From the NCBI RefSeq assembly GCF_000247815.1, contig NC_021673.1:110075398-110139397 (forward strand): a DNA stretch of 64,000 bases. Direction: 5' to 3'. The stretch comes from Ficedula albicollis. Lineage: Eukaryota > Chordata > Aves > Passeriformes > Muscicapidae. Below are positions 40,132 to 52,000 of the stretch, piece by piece (the first letter of the stretch is position 1; every line of letters starts with the position of its first letter). The notes under the pieces were generated by a model. That model was not told the origin of the DNA, searched no databases, and saw only the letters and a program-made list of their open reading frames with translations. The translations under genes were made by a program, and so were the position numbers.

Positions 40132-43100
40132 TATAATACAATGGAAGTGCCTTCAGGGCACCTTAGGAATTTATGTTAGTGTATCTCTTTGTGCATCCTT
40201 TGGGTGTCACAATCTCTCTGCATTCCTACCTATAAAAATGATTCCCTGAGCACACCTATATACACAGACACAATGAGCAGAGGTATTTGGTGTTGTTAAA
40301 TAATAAAACACACCAACAACCTTCCCTTGTGGATTTTTAACATTAAAACCACCATTCTCAGAAGTGTTACTCAACTGTACCTTGAGATTTCAGAAAGGAA
40401 ATTGACATTGACATTACAGTTTTTTTAACAGAGATATATTTCTAAACATTCTCCTCCAGAAAATGTGTGATTCAGCATAATATGAAAATACACTGAGATC
40501 ATTATTTGAAGTATGAATTTCTACCCAAGAAACCATCCTACTGAACTGAGGAAGTATTTCAGAGTGATACACAATGCAGCTGCAAGAGAAACTCAGGCTG
40601 TGAAATCTGGATTTGTGTCTATGTTTTGAATAGCCCAAAGTCTGGGAGTGGCTATTATGATGTGGGATTTCAAGGAGCTGATCTGGATAAAGAAAGGGGC
40701 AGATCGCAGAATGCAAACAGGGCTGTTGCTTCATCCACCCTTCAGAAAAGTGTTTAAAAGTAGCAAGGCTTTAGACTTACAATTACTGCTTGTAAGGAGT
40801 GACCTGCAGACTTTGGAACGAGATTAATTTTCTAGACTCATTGCAGAGTAAGTGTATATTGTCACAAGGATATTTGAAGGAGATACATCATTCTGCTAAA
40901 GAAGCAGCAAGTGTCTGGAAAAAATCCCTTTCCAAAGCAAAAGCATGTTATTATTTGTATTATATTTATGTGTGACAGAAACTATGTTATGCTTTCAAAA
41001 TTATACGTGAGCTTTGAAAAACTGATGTTGCTAGCATCTCCTGTTCTTTCTTTGTAGAAACAAGAATCTGTGGAAAGCAGTGGTACTTTTCTGTTTCGAA
41101 TAACTTGGAGAAATCCACTTTTAAATCAATAATGCTTTTCTCCCAGCCACTTCCTGAAAAGCAGCAGTTTTCCACATACTGATTTTACATAACTGTAATT
41201 TTGCAGGGAATTTCAGGACCTGGGCTACTCGGGCCATATTTGATGGAGGAGTTTATGCAAAGAAGGGAAGTTGCTTAAATGTTAAGGCGCTGTGTGTCTC
41301 CTTCTTGGTTCCATATATAGATAGTGTATATATATCCCAGCTGCAGTTATAAGGGTAATTTTCATGTTTTATTGATGTCTCACTACTATTTTCATATAAG
41401 AAAAAAGTATATAGTAGTGGTGATAGACAACAGTAATTTTTTGTATAATGATAGCAGTCAGGGTTATGAACCTTAAGGCCTCATCACAATCCATATTTGT
41501 TAATTTCTTGGTCAAAACCAGTGGCTTACCAGAAGCACATCGATATTTTAATCCATGCCCTGCTGGTCCTATCACAGCTGCTAGAGGGACGTGAAGAGAC
41601 CTACATGAAGAGAAGTTAAAGAGGATTTTAGTTGACTGCCTGTGAAAATAAACACAGTCACATCTCCTAAGGCAGAGGCTGAAAGTGTCTGCCAGGGAAA
41701 AATGTCCATCTGGCAAAACTCTCCCTCTCATGCCACAGTCAATGAAAATTGCAGTGCTAGTTCATGCAAAGGCAATACTGCCATACATACCTTCAGGCAA
41801 CCTTTCTCCATCCAGACCAGCAGAAGACAGATGTTGAGAGAACTAGACTGCTCTGGTTTTTTTTTTTTTTGTGGTATTTCTTCCAGTCTTCAGCCTTCTA
41901 GTGAGCAGCAGAACCATAGAGACTACACAGGAAAGGGGTGCTCTAGAAGAGAAAGAACATGATGATTACCAAATATAGATCCAGACACAATTCAAGGAAG
42001 GTAGCACAAAAGAGGCATCTCGAAAGTAAGAACACATCAGCAGGAAAGCATTGCTGCCAAGGTGACATCTATGCTAGGAACAGTCACCTGACAAATATAA
42101 AAGCAAATGGTGCTGGCAAAGAGTCAGTGGCTTGATGTGGTTGGCTTAGTTGCTGGTGCAAGGAAAGGAGAAGGGCTTGTGCCAAGGCAGCTGATTGCCT
42201 TCTCCTCTCCCTGCAGTTACACTACCTGTGTGCACTGATAGATACTCCAAAGTGAAAAACAACTGCTGCAGATGCACCACACTGCCAAAGGTGGCTTATC
42301 CCTCTGTGTTCTGAGCTTATCTTCTGTGGGGGAAAATGCTGCTAATGCAGCGGCAGCCACCTTTGCTTTTATGACAGCCAGCAGAGGAAAGCAGTTCCCA
42401 AAATGATCAGGAAGGATCACAAATGGTGAGAAAATACTCATTTGCCAATGCCTGGTGATTTCCTGCCACTTATCAATGGCTTGGCTGTAATATTGCCTCT
42501 TTTTTTTTTTCCTCTCCTAGCTTTGTTTTCTTTTTGCCTTTTAAACCAGTGGTCAACTAAACCATCCACACTGATGCCTAGGAATGATCCTCAGTTATTT
42601 CTCTATGCTATCATGCAGATAGACATGAAAATCTACTGGTTGTGACTGTGCAGCAAATTCAAGCCAAACTTAAACCAAAGTAAAAGCTATGAGATCTCCT
42701 GCCAAAAAAAAGCTATGAGAAAACCCTGCCAATGTTTATTCCCTTATAGTCATCCAAGATAAATTTCATTTGATCATCAGTCATCCCCAAATCCAGGACA
42801 CACCAATGCTTTTCAATTCCTCTCAGTATTCTCACAGTTCTCTTCAGTGGCATAGGACAACGAGTATCAGCAAGTGTCACTCACTCATTATTTACTTTCC
42901 ACTGCCAGCTCACTAGTGCAAACACTCACTGATAGAGGTTTTGGTGTCCCCTTTGGGAGCCCTTCACTGTCCTTTCTCAACAGCAGCCACGCCCAAAACC
43001 TGAAGGGCCTGGGCAGGTCCTGGGATCTCTTAAGGGAAAGGGAGTTGGTGTGTACAGACTTTTTCAGGAACAAGCTGAACTAAACTAGGTGGAGTCTGTG

Positions 43101-43239
43101 TCAAAACTGGGTTCGTTTTTCTTCTGGTTTTTATTTTCTGTAGCATGCCTTAGAATTTATTGGTCATGACTTCCCAAGAAGCGAAGTGTCCTTGCTTCCC
43201 TGGGAGAATCCAGTGAATACTCTTTCAGCTGCTTTGCAA
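40132..43239. other. Unique non-coding DNA
   Basis: No gene is recognised. A minor imperfect duplication of an AAAAGCTATGAGA word occurs at about 42682-42726. Open frames at 41369-41731 (-) and 41642-41962 (+) overlap each other and have no known domain. Confidence 0.5.
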
Positions 43240-43244
43240 ACATT

Positions 43245-43415
43245 GACTAACTAATCCATGCAATACCCCCGGAGATAGGAAAACGAGGCAGAGAGATTAT
43301 ATGACTTGCCCAAAGCCACAGGAGAAATAAGTGTCAGGCATATTATGAACAGGGCATATAGATCAAAGGAAATACAATGAGCACTCAGGAGTTCCTGTCT
43401 CCCAGTCTGCTTTTT
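43245..43415 (-). repeat. MIR SINE relic
   Basis: On the + strand, GGAGATAGGAAAACGAGGCA, GAGAGATTATATGACTTGCC, CAAAGCCACAGGAGAAATAA and a later CCTGTCTCCCAGTCTGC follow the reverse complement of MIR in order. There is an internal insertion or divergent stretch at about 43340-43390. Confidence 0.7.
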
Positions 43416-43420
43416 ACAAC

Positions 43421-43683
43421 AGGGAACAACACTACTTTTCTACTGTATAGCTTTTACAGGATTTTTTTTTTAGGAAAGGATCTTGTCAAAAGCTTGAAGG
43501 AAATCCAAGTAAATCATCCTTAATTCTACTATATTGGTGTGGATGACTTCTGTTTGTGAAAGGAATTTATGTGCTTGCCAGAGTTCAGTGAGAAATGATG
43601 TTGTAAGATCACAAAGGCACGATTTATTTCTCAAGTAAAATTAATACAACAACTTTCTTCTATGGTCTTGGCTATACAGCTGC
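43421..43683. other. Unique non-coding DNA
   Basis: Short unique stretch before the tandem array, with nothing recognised. Confidence 0.5.
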
Positions 43684-44744
43684 CGGATTTCTTTTTATGT
43701 ATGTGTTTTCAGTCTTCTTAACTAACTTAGTTGCAAAACTTTAAGTCAAAGATGTAAGTCGCAAACTTCCTTTTATCACGGCACTTCAGGGAATGAGTAA
43801 CTTACAAATAGATGTGTACTACACACTACCCTTCTGGATTTTTTGGATACTTGGTTCTTTGGGGCTTTGTATATCCCAAGAAAAAATAATTTTAATGGCA
43901 ACTGTACTCCTTGTCAAACTGAAGTAAATAGACAAGTTCCTGTAGATTTAAATACCCCAGGTTTGTACTTCTCATTCCTATCTTGATCTCTAAATGAATT
44001 TTACTGTGGGGATCATATCACAGATCCACTGTGTAAGCTCGTGGAAACAAACATACTGCAATTTCATATTACTTATGATACTGGGAACAAATATGTTTCT
44101 TCTGGATTTTTTGGATACTTGGTTCTTCGGGGCTTTGTATATCCCAAGAAAAAATAATATTAATGGCAACTGTACTCCTTGTCAAACTGAAGTAAATAGA
44201 CAAGTTCCTGTCGGATTTCTTTTTATGTATGTGTTTTCAGTCTTCTTAACTAACTTAGTTGCAAAACTTTAAGTCAAAGATGTAAGTCGCAAACTTCCTT
44301 TTATCACGGCACTTCAGGGAATGAGTAACTAGGATTTTTTTTTATGTATGTGTTTTCAGTCTTCTTAAGTAACTTAGTTGCAAAACTTTAAGTGAAAGAT
44401 GTAAGTCGCAAACTTCCTTTTACCACAGCACTTCAGGGAATGAGTAACTTACAAATAGATGTGTACTACACACTACTCTTCTGGATTTTTTGGATACTTG
44501 GTTCTTCGGGGCTTTGTATATCCCAAGAAAAAATAATATTAATGGCAACTGTACTCCTTGTCAAACTGAAGTAAATAGACAAGTTCCTGTAGATTTAAAT
44601 ACCCCAGGTTTGTACTTCTCATTCCTATCTTGATCTCTAAATGAATTTTACTGTGGGGATCATATCACAGATCCACTGTGTAAGCTCGTGGAAACAAACA
44701 TACTGCAATTTCATATTACTTATGATACTGGGAACAAATATGTT
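43684..44744. repeat. Mosaic tandem array: P-Q-R, Q, P, P-Q-R
   Basis: I divide the unit into P (first at 43685-43803), Q (first at 43831-43942) and R (first at 43943-44098). The order is P1 Q1 R1, then Q2 (44099-44211), P2 (44212-44331), then P3 Q3 R3 (44332-44744). P1 to P3 is 647 bases and P2 to P3 is 119. Q2 shares two variants with Q3 but not Q1. P2 shares three with P1 but not P3. This fits unequal crossing-over or template switching within an earlier duplication. No transposon or coding homology is recognised, and small open frames are simply repeated with the unit. Confidence 0.9.
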
Positions 44745-44827
44745 TTGTTACCTTTTCTTTCAGGTTTTAAAAATTACTTGGCTTATGAGAAGTCCTTTAG
44801 AGGAGTTGTAATACTGAATACTCATCT

Positions 44828-44884
44828 GTATCTATATATATCTGTATATCTGTATATCTGTATGTGTGCATAAACACACACATA
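44828..44884. repeat. TATATCTG-type microsatellite followed by a small hairpin
   Basis: An eight-base TGTATATC-like unit is repeated at about 44828-44862. It is followed by an inverted repeat with arms TATGTGTG (44861-44868) and CACACATA (44877-44884). Confidence 0.8.
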
Positions 44885-44890
44885 TCTATC

Positions 44891-45754
44891 TGAGAGCAGC
44901 AGAGTCAAAGCTATGCACCAACACCCTCCACTTCCTAATTTTTAAAATTATGAGCTATACTCTCAATGCTTTATTCAGAATGGCTTTTTCCAACTGAATT
45001 CTGTGAAATATTTTTAAAGAAAGATGAGACAATCAGAAATACTGCTGGGCAGACTGTGTAGTGAATTGCAGGAAGATGTTGCATTTTAGGTTATAGGTGA
45101 GCGTCGACTAGGATAATGCAACACAGTTCCTCATGCAATGGAGAAACAAAAGAGAAGAGATCTTTATTTAAAGAAACACTACACATACATATAGGGTAAT
45201 ATGTGCAAAACAGAACAGAAAAGACTCATTGATCCTAGAAGGCAACACCTCTTTGAAAGCATGCTTTCTGCAAAATCTCACAAGACACTCACGCAGCTCT
45301 CACACGCCCTGCAGGTGTATAATCATTGTTATAATTTCTTATCCTTGTGCAGCCTAAGAAACCCCAGCCTTCAAGGCTGCTTTTTCCCTGGTTCCCAGCA
45401 GTATCCCACACCAGGAAGAAGTGTAAACACCATAGTCTTAAATTGCTGAGTTGGATCTCAGGCTGCCTGGAGGCTCTCTCGAGGTCCAGGTGCTCATTAT
45501 CCTGCTCAGCCACTGAGTGCTCCTGGGTGACTGCAGATGGCAGCCACCCCTGCACACAATGGGATCACCAGTCATGCCAGGGGACCTGTTTCCTGATCAC
45601 TATTTGGACATTATCTTACCTTTTCAAAGGGTCTTTTCTGAATTTGATTTGCTGGGTTCTGCAGGGTACTGAAATTTGGTTGCTTTTTAGTAATTCTTTT
45701 TATTGTGGAAATGCTGATCGGATCCTCCTTAGAGAGATTCCTCACAATACCTGA
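44891..45754. other. Unique non-coding DNA
   Basis: No gene is recognised. A 135-codon open frame at 45347-45754 has no known domain and overlaps an opposite-strand frame. Confidence 0.5.
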
Positions 45755-46152
45755 ATGCTGTGGTCAGTGTTGGGCCCCTCACTACAAGACATTGAGGTGC
45801 TGGAGTGTGTCCAGAGAAGGGCAGTGTAGCTGATGGAGAGTTTATAGCATCACTCTGATGAGGAGTAGCTGAGGTAACTGGGGTGTCTGGAGAAAAGGAG
45901 ATTAAAAAAGGGAGACCTTATCTCAAGTTGCACCAGGGGAGGATTAGATTGGATTCTAGGAAAAATTTCTTCACAAAAAGGATTGCCAAACACTGGAACA
46001 GGTTGTCCTGGGAAGCAGTTGAGTCACCATCCCTGGAGGTGTTTAAGAGATGTGTAGATGTGGCACATAGGGTTTAGTGGTGGACTTGGATAATTTGTTG
46101 GACTCAATGCTCTTAAAGGTCTTTTCCGACCAAAATTATTCTATTCTACAAT
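45755..46152 (+). mobile_element. CR1 LINE, 5'-truncated copy
   Basis: Diagnostic CR1 words run in order: GGGCCCCTCACTACAAGACA, TTGAGGTGCTGGAGTGTGTC, CAGAGAAGGGCA, GTCTGGAGAAAAGGAG, GGGAGACCTTATCTC, CCCTGGAGGTGTTTAAG and GGACTCAATGCTCTTAAAGG. It ends in TTTTCCGACC and an ATTCTATTCTA tail. A remnant frame at 45883-46077 still reads the CR1-typical word EAVESPSLEVFKR. Only about 400 bases of the 3' end are present, so the copy cannot move by itself. It is the clearest avian signature in the window. Confidence 0.95.
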
Positions 46153-47140
46153 AGCAACAAGTTCATTCACTGGTTTTAAGAGTTGCATTTTGTCCTTCAG
46201 CCCTGCTTATCCTCTTGCACTCTGCACAAGTGTAATGATACTTAGCACATGTTTAAATGCTTTGATGAACTGGGGCCTAAACCCTCCATTTTGCACAGAT
46301 TATTATACTGATTAAGGTGGCAATTAAATTTTGCTGTTTGAAAATTGAGTTGTCTTTGACATTACTGTTAGAATGGACATTCATTTGAGCATGCTTACTA
46401 CTGTATGACTTGACAGAAATGCATGTTTTGTTCCTCCTGCACAAAGTGAAAATAAACAGGACCAAAAGGGAAAACCCTTGCTTGTGGGGATGCTGGTGCT
46501 TCCACAATGTCTGGATCATGATATTTCAGAAAAAAGCTGTTCCCACCCAGTCGTACAAAATAAGCTGGCAGTAGGTAAAATAGTTGCTGTCCTTGCCATG
46601 CTGAATTCTTCAGGTAATTCTGTACCTGGTTACCTTTGCCTGTATGGAAAGCATTCCTTCTAATGTCATTTGCTACATCATTTGAGCATCATGTTTGTAA
46701 CACACCTGGGTTCATACATCTCTTACCCATGATGTTTAAATAAACACAGTCCCTACACATTCAAGGGTTCTGTTGTTGTTGTTGGTGTGGTTTCTTGGGA
46801 GTTTGTTTTGGTTTTTTTTCAGTTTCTCAATGCCACGTTATTCCCTGTGCATTCACGGCGTAAATGCCCAAACCCTACAGTTGTATTTAGCTTTGGTTTG
46901 CTGAGCTTCATTTCAGATTTGAGAGAACTCCAAAAGGTAGGTGATGTTGTGCCACCCCAGGCACATTTTGGCAGGTGCTGGCACAATTTCCAGGGGACTG
47001 CAGTTCCCCTGCAGACGTGGGAGGGTCTTTCCATTGTTTCTGCCTCACTGGATTGAGAGCTTAGATGTTGGCTTACCTTGCTTCCTAATCATGCATTTCT
47101 TTGCTTTTCTGCTGTGCTTCCTAGCTGGAGTGCTGTTTTC
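46153..47140. other. Unique non-coding DNA
   Basis: No gene or repeat family is recognised downstream of the CR1 copy. Open frames on opposite strands at 46787-47056 and 46819-47034 are unconvincing. Confidence 0.5.
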
Positions 47141-47182
47141 TCACTATTTAACTATTTATCCTCACAATTTAACTATTTATCT
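47141..47182. repeat. Two-copy tandem duplication, 21-bp unit
   Basis: TCACTATTTAACTATTTATC at 47141 is repeated at 47162 with one internal change. Confidence 0.85.
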
Positions 47183-50100
47183 TGAGTGGCAAACATAGCC
47201 TTCTCCTTAGGTTTACCTTCTTAACTCCTGCTTACAGACGATATGAACTGAAAATATCTGAAAGGTGGGCAAACACATCTGAACTGTGTGGATACAGAGT
47301 AAGACAGGTAGGTGTAGGAAGGAAAATTATGCTCTTCTTTCATGAATTTGATCAATTTGCTGTTTGATTTGTTATTCTGACACCAAAGCCTTTAAGGAAG
47401 AAAAGAGGTCTCGTCTAATTACACCCAGCTGACTCCAGCAGTGATTTGTTTACTAAATTGACAATACTTTTAATTTTGGATAACACCTCCCTTGTAAATG
47501 AGATTAATACACCCACTGTGAATGTGTTAGTGTTGCTTCATCCCTCACTGTCACAACTGCATTGATGACATCTTCCAGGAATCAACAAAAATCATCTTTT
47601 TTTTACTATGAAGATTCATATGGCAGGGGTGAGGAAATGTAGGAAAAGGACAGCAGCACTGGTTGAGCTCAAGACCAGTGTGCAGACACTCTGCATTCAT
47701 GGAAATGTATAAATAGTGGTTAGATGATCTTCTATTTCAGGATGAAAAAAAAAAAAAAAAACAAGACCCAGCTACCTGGTAAGTGCTTCAGGGTAAAGGC
47801 AAATTCAGGATGTTCCTGCAGGATGGAACAGCCTCATGCCTGGCTCGTGTCAATGACAGCACAAGGTTATCAGCACCATCAGCTCTATCACTGAGCACCA
47901 TCAAGCCAATAAGAGAAGGGATTCTTCTCCTGGTCTAAGAAAACAGCTCAGTGTATCTCTGTTGGATTCCTGACACTTTTGATTGCCTGTTTGTCCCATT
48001 GTTGCTGATATTAAGATACAAATATTAGTTCCTAATTGGGAGTATTGTGTGAAAAGACAATGAGAAAATTACTGTCTCATAGTTATCTCACTGACCAGGG
48101 ACTACAGCACCAGAAATGCAGATTTGTGGCTTGCTCCAGAACAGAGGGGAAAGAGAAACAAGATTGAAAGTCAAGTCTTGAAAACACAATAAAAAAATGC
48201 AGTTAATATAAGCACTGGTTTTACTTGAGCTGAGATCTTTGTTCCAAAGTGAGCTAGCTCACAAGAAATTAAATCAAAAGTGTTATGAAACAATGGAGTT
48301 TCCTTAAGGTCTTCCAGGCCAAAACCTCAGAAGGCATCAGCACCCTCTGTAAATTAATCATTCATCATGAAGCCTGCTTTTTTTTTTATTTTGGGCATCC
48401 TTAAAAGTAAAACCAATTTAACATTATTTACACAGGCACACTGTAAATGAAATAGTCTGATTTATTTAATCTGAAGCTCTGGCCCATTATTATTTACATT
48501 AAGAGACTCTATGTGGAAAGAATCCTCACAATTCTTGTCATTTCCCCAAGTGAACCTAAATAATGAAGTGTGTGTGTGTGAAAAGAAGTACAGAAGAAAG
48601 GAAGAATGAGTATCTTGATAATTAGTCTTGTCCCCTTCTCTCCAGCCAGACTATCCTTAACATCCCTTTTTTAGAGGATGCAATATTAAAATCTTCCAAA
48701 GCAGCCTGCTCTAATTATCCAGTGGAATTTACTGTAGAGAAACTGTGTAGTTTTATAGTGGAATCTACAGTGTGATCACAAACCAGCCTTGCCGTGTCCT
48801 AAATTTTACGACACAAAGATTGCTTGAAGGAATAACCCCTTTTGTTTGGCACATTGGAGCCCAGATTGCCATGACTATGGCTCATGTTTTGTTCATGTGT
48901 ATACATATGTATATATTTTCACTTTCCGCTTCTTTTCATTTCTCTTGGAGCGCTGAGCCTTGTGTATTCACTAGTTTCAAATTTCTGCAGTAGGGGAGCT
49001 GAGGAGTTTGCTTTTTATTTTTTTCCCCCCGTTTGTTCCCTGAACTCTTCTTGCAGTTTAACAAGTCAAATACAAAACACAGGGGGAATAAACATCCACA
49101 TGATGGTACCATGCGTGATATGGCATCATTGATTGGATATACTGCATTGGAACATCACACAAAAGAGCCTGTAACGAAAAAAAAAAAAGCAGTTGCCTGG
49201 AGCTTTGAGCTTTCAAATTAGGCTAAAGAGGTTCCCCCTGATAACCAGCAGTGTTGAAGCTTTCAGTATTATTTAGCTGCCCTGGTATCAGTATCAGTTT
49301 TCAGTCAGAAGAACCCGAAGACCCAACGCACTGGTAAGGTAACCCACCTGCCCTTTCAATACTTTGGGATCAAAAAGCCTATCTAAAAATCTCCAGTTTA
49401 CCAAGCATAACTAGGGGCAAATGCAACTCTCCCTTCTTCAACACTATCTCTGTCTGTGCAGCCTATTTTGCATCAAAAGATCCATTTGAAAGTAGAGATC
49501 CCTTAGAGCTAAATATTCTAAACTGACAGAAGAATTTCTAGTGGCACACCAGCCTAGAGCCATATTTTTATGAGGACATCACTTTCTATTTCTAAGCTTC
49601 AGTATGCACTCATGCTTCCTCATTGCCAGGAGCCATGCCACATCAAGTTGCCTCCTCCCAGCTTTTTCTTTTTTTTTTTTTCTAATGGAGTCCAGTTTTC
49701 TGCTTAATTTATGGCTATCTCCTTGACAAATTGTCAGACACCTATGTCACTAGAACAGAGGCGTCCTAGTGTGGCACAAGCCAAAAAGGTCATTGCAGGT
49801 GTCATTAAAAAAAAATTGTATGGGACAGCCATTTGTAAGTCTGATTAGTCTTGGAGGTTGGGGGAGATTTAAAAACACCCCAAAACCCAGACACGATATG
49901 CAGTTTAGTCCTTAAGTGTAAGATAGGAACTCACAATAGCAAGAGCCTTAAGTTCATGGGGCTGACCCTGCATTACTTGGCACCTCAGTGTTGCAGTGAA
50001 GGGGAGCTGTGCTGGACCCTTGGCACCAGCAATGCTTTGCAGAGCTGCCCTTGGGTTACAGCCACCTTGGGGCAGGGTCTGGGCTCCTTTGTGCCTCATT

Positions 50101-51200
50101 CAAGGCTGAGCAGGCTGCTTGCACTCAAACTACCATCACTCCAGTGTCTGGCTTGAGCCTGGCAAGTCACACTGCTGGGTTTTAAGAAACAATGATGGGC
50201 CTTCCTCAACTTCATGTCATGGAAAAACACTGCTTTTACAGTAATTAAGCTAATTTTTTTCCCCAGTGAAAAGGCATCAGGGTTGTGCTGCTCTCTAGCA
50301 GTGTCAGGGAGTTTAACATTTGCTAAAATATTCTCAAGGACTAGCACAGAATTTCAGTCTTAAAAATTCCACACCCATCAAAGAAGGTAGGAATTTTTAT
50401 GTTAAAAGAAGAAAGATGTGCTGTTATAAGTCAGCAACTTAAAATGCCTTTATCTATACAGCCTGCAAGACATCTGCAGAACATTCAGCAATTAAATATG
50501 CCCCCAGCTGAACAATAATGTTGCTGCTTGGTCTGCATATAAATTAAGAATGAGTTAAGGGTGTGTGTTCAAGATGGGCTCTGTTGTTGTCAATATCCTG
50601 TGCCATAAGCTGCCCTTGAAATCACCCTGGGGTCTGCAAAGGGTGCTTGTAAAGGTCCCAGCCACACATCTCTTCCCCTCTCACCCCCATAAAAGAGAGT
50701 GCAGATCCTTGAAAGAGGGATAAGTAGTAATCATTCATCATCTTAGATAGCTGAGAGTTTCTCTCAGCCTCCCAGAATATGCCAGTTTTGGAGGGACAGA
50801 GGAAGAAGAAGAAAAAAAGCATAATTTATCCAGGGTTAAATTTATCCAGTTCCCTGCTTCATGTGAGTACCAAGCCAGGCTGGGAGTGTCTGATGAAGCT
50901 CCCCTCCCACTACAGTACCAGGGTTTTCCCAGAGGTGCCACCATACCTGGAGGTTGGTTTTTAGGCTGCTGAACTGTGCAGCTTTCCTTGCTTGGTAATT
51001 TTGACTGGAGGGCCAACAGTCTGTGTTTACTCCCCATAGCAAATGTTCTGTCCAGCTGTGGTTTGGAGCCGGTGTGTGTATGTCTCTGTGTGTATGTGTG
51101 CTGGAGGGGCTGGAAAAAACACAGCTGGAGAGCTGCTTTTCTTCCATTGCATCATTTCTGAGGGTGACTAGAAGGTGTTGGCACACCTGGCTAGCCATCA
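47183..51200. other. Unique non-coding DNA
   Basis: No gene is recognised. A 17-A run lies at 47745-47761 and short (TG)n runs at about 48571-48581 and 51076-51100. Remaining open frames are under 120 codons and without known domains. Confidence 0.5.
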
Positions 51201-52000
51201 AGACTTTACTACGAATATATCTTTTCTCTAGTGCCTTCTGTGTAAGGATCCCAAAGTATTTTAAAGATGCTAAGGTGTTTCTTGAAGCTGCTGTATTGCT
51301 CTATGAGGCAGACACCCTGGGGAGGAGCTATGGGTGCCCACTCACAGGTGGAGCAGCAACAGCTGCAGCTGTTCAAGGGACAGCAGCCCTTGCTCCGGCT
51401 GGTGGCCCATCTCCTCTGCCAGAAGTCACCCCTTGCAGGAGCAGAGGTAGTGAGACAGATGCCTGCCCATGAGTCTGTGGCTCCCGTGGGTGCTGCAGCA
51501 ATGGTGCGCTTCCATCCTGGTCCTCCAGGAAAGCACAGAGAGATGGATCAGGGAGGGCACTGGCACATGATGCTTTCTGTGACCCCACTCAGAGGAGGGA
51601 CAGGAACGTGCAAATCTACAGCAGCAGGGTTGGAGTCTGCTGGAGCTCATCATTCAGGGCCCCAAGGCATTTACTTCTGCTATGACTTACACTGTCCTTA
51701 TGACTGAAGCACCTTTCTGTTTACATTGAATTGCCTTGAAATTAAAACAAAAGATAAAATAAAAAGCCCCCAAACATTTTGCTGTTGCCCATTGGGCCGT
51801 ATCATCCCACAGAGAAGCAGAAGCCACATCTGTATCTGAAAAAGAGAAGTACTGGCTGGCTCATCCTGGTAGCAGCTTTGCGTGGACAATCTGGAGAGCA
51901 CAAGAAAACCTACAGCTACGTGGTACAGCACCTTGCATGTTAACTGGGCCCAGGCACATGTGGGTTTACAGTAAAAAATAAAAAATCCAGTTGGATGTCT
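51201..52000. other. Moderate-GC non-coding stretch with overlapping chance frames
   Basis: Two + strand frames (51023-51472, 149 codons; 51267-51707, 146 codons) overlap each other and opposite-strand frames. Neither has a recognisable domain or splice-site context. The segment 51247-51335 has a faint old-SINE flavour (GATCCCAAAGTATTTTAAAG, CTATGAGGCAGAC), but it is too diverged to call. Confidence 0.4.

Noticed and set aside
45883..46077. 64-codon frame as a small gene
   Set aside because: It lies wholly inside the CR1 copy and reads CR1-derived residues.
51247..51335. Fifth MIR-like relic
   Set aside because: Only a few scattered words resemble an old SINE, which is too little to call.
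51023..51707. Frames of 149 and 146 codons
   Set aside because: They overlap each other in different frames with no recognisable family. The Gln/Ala-rich stretch reflects CAG-type low complexity.
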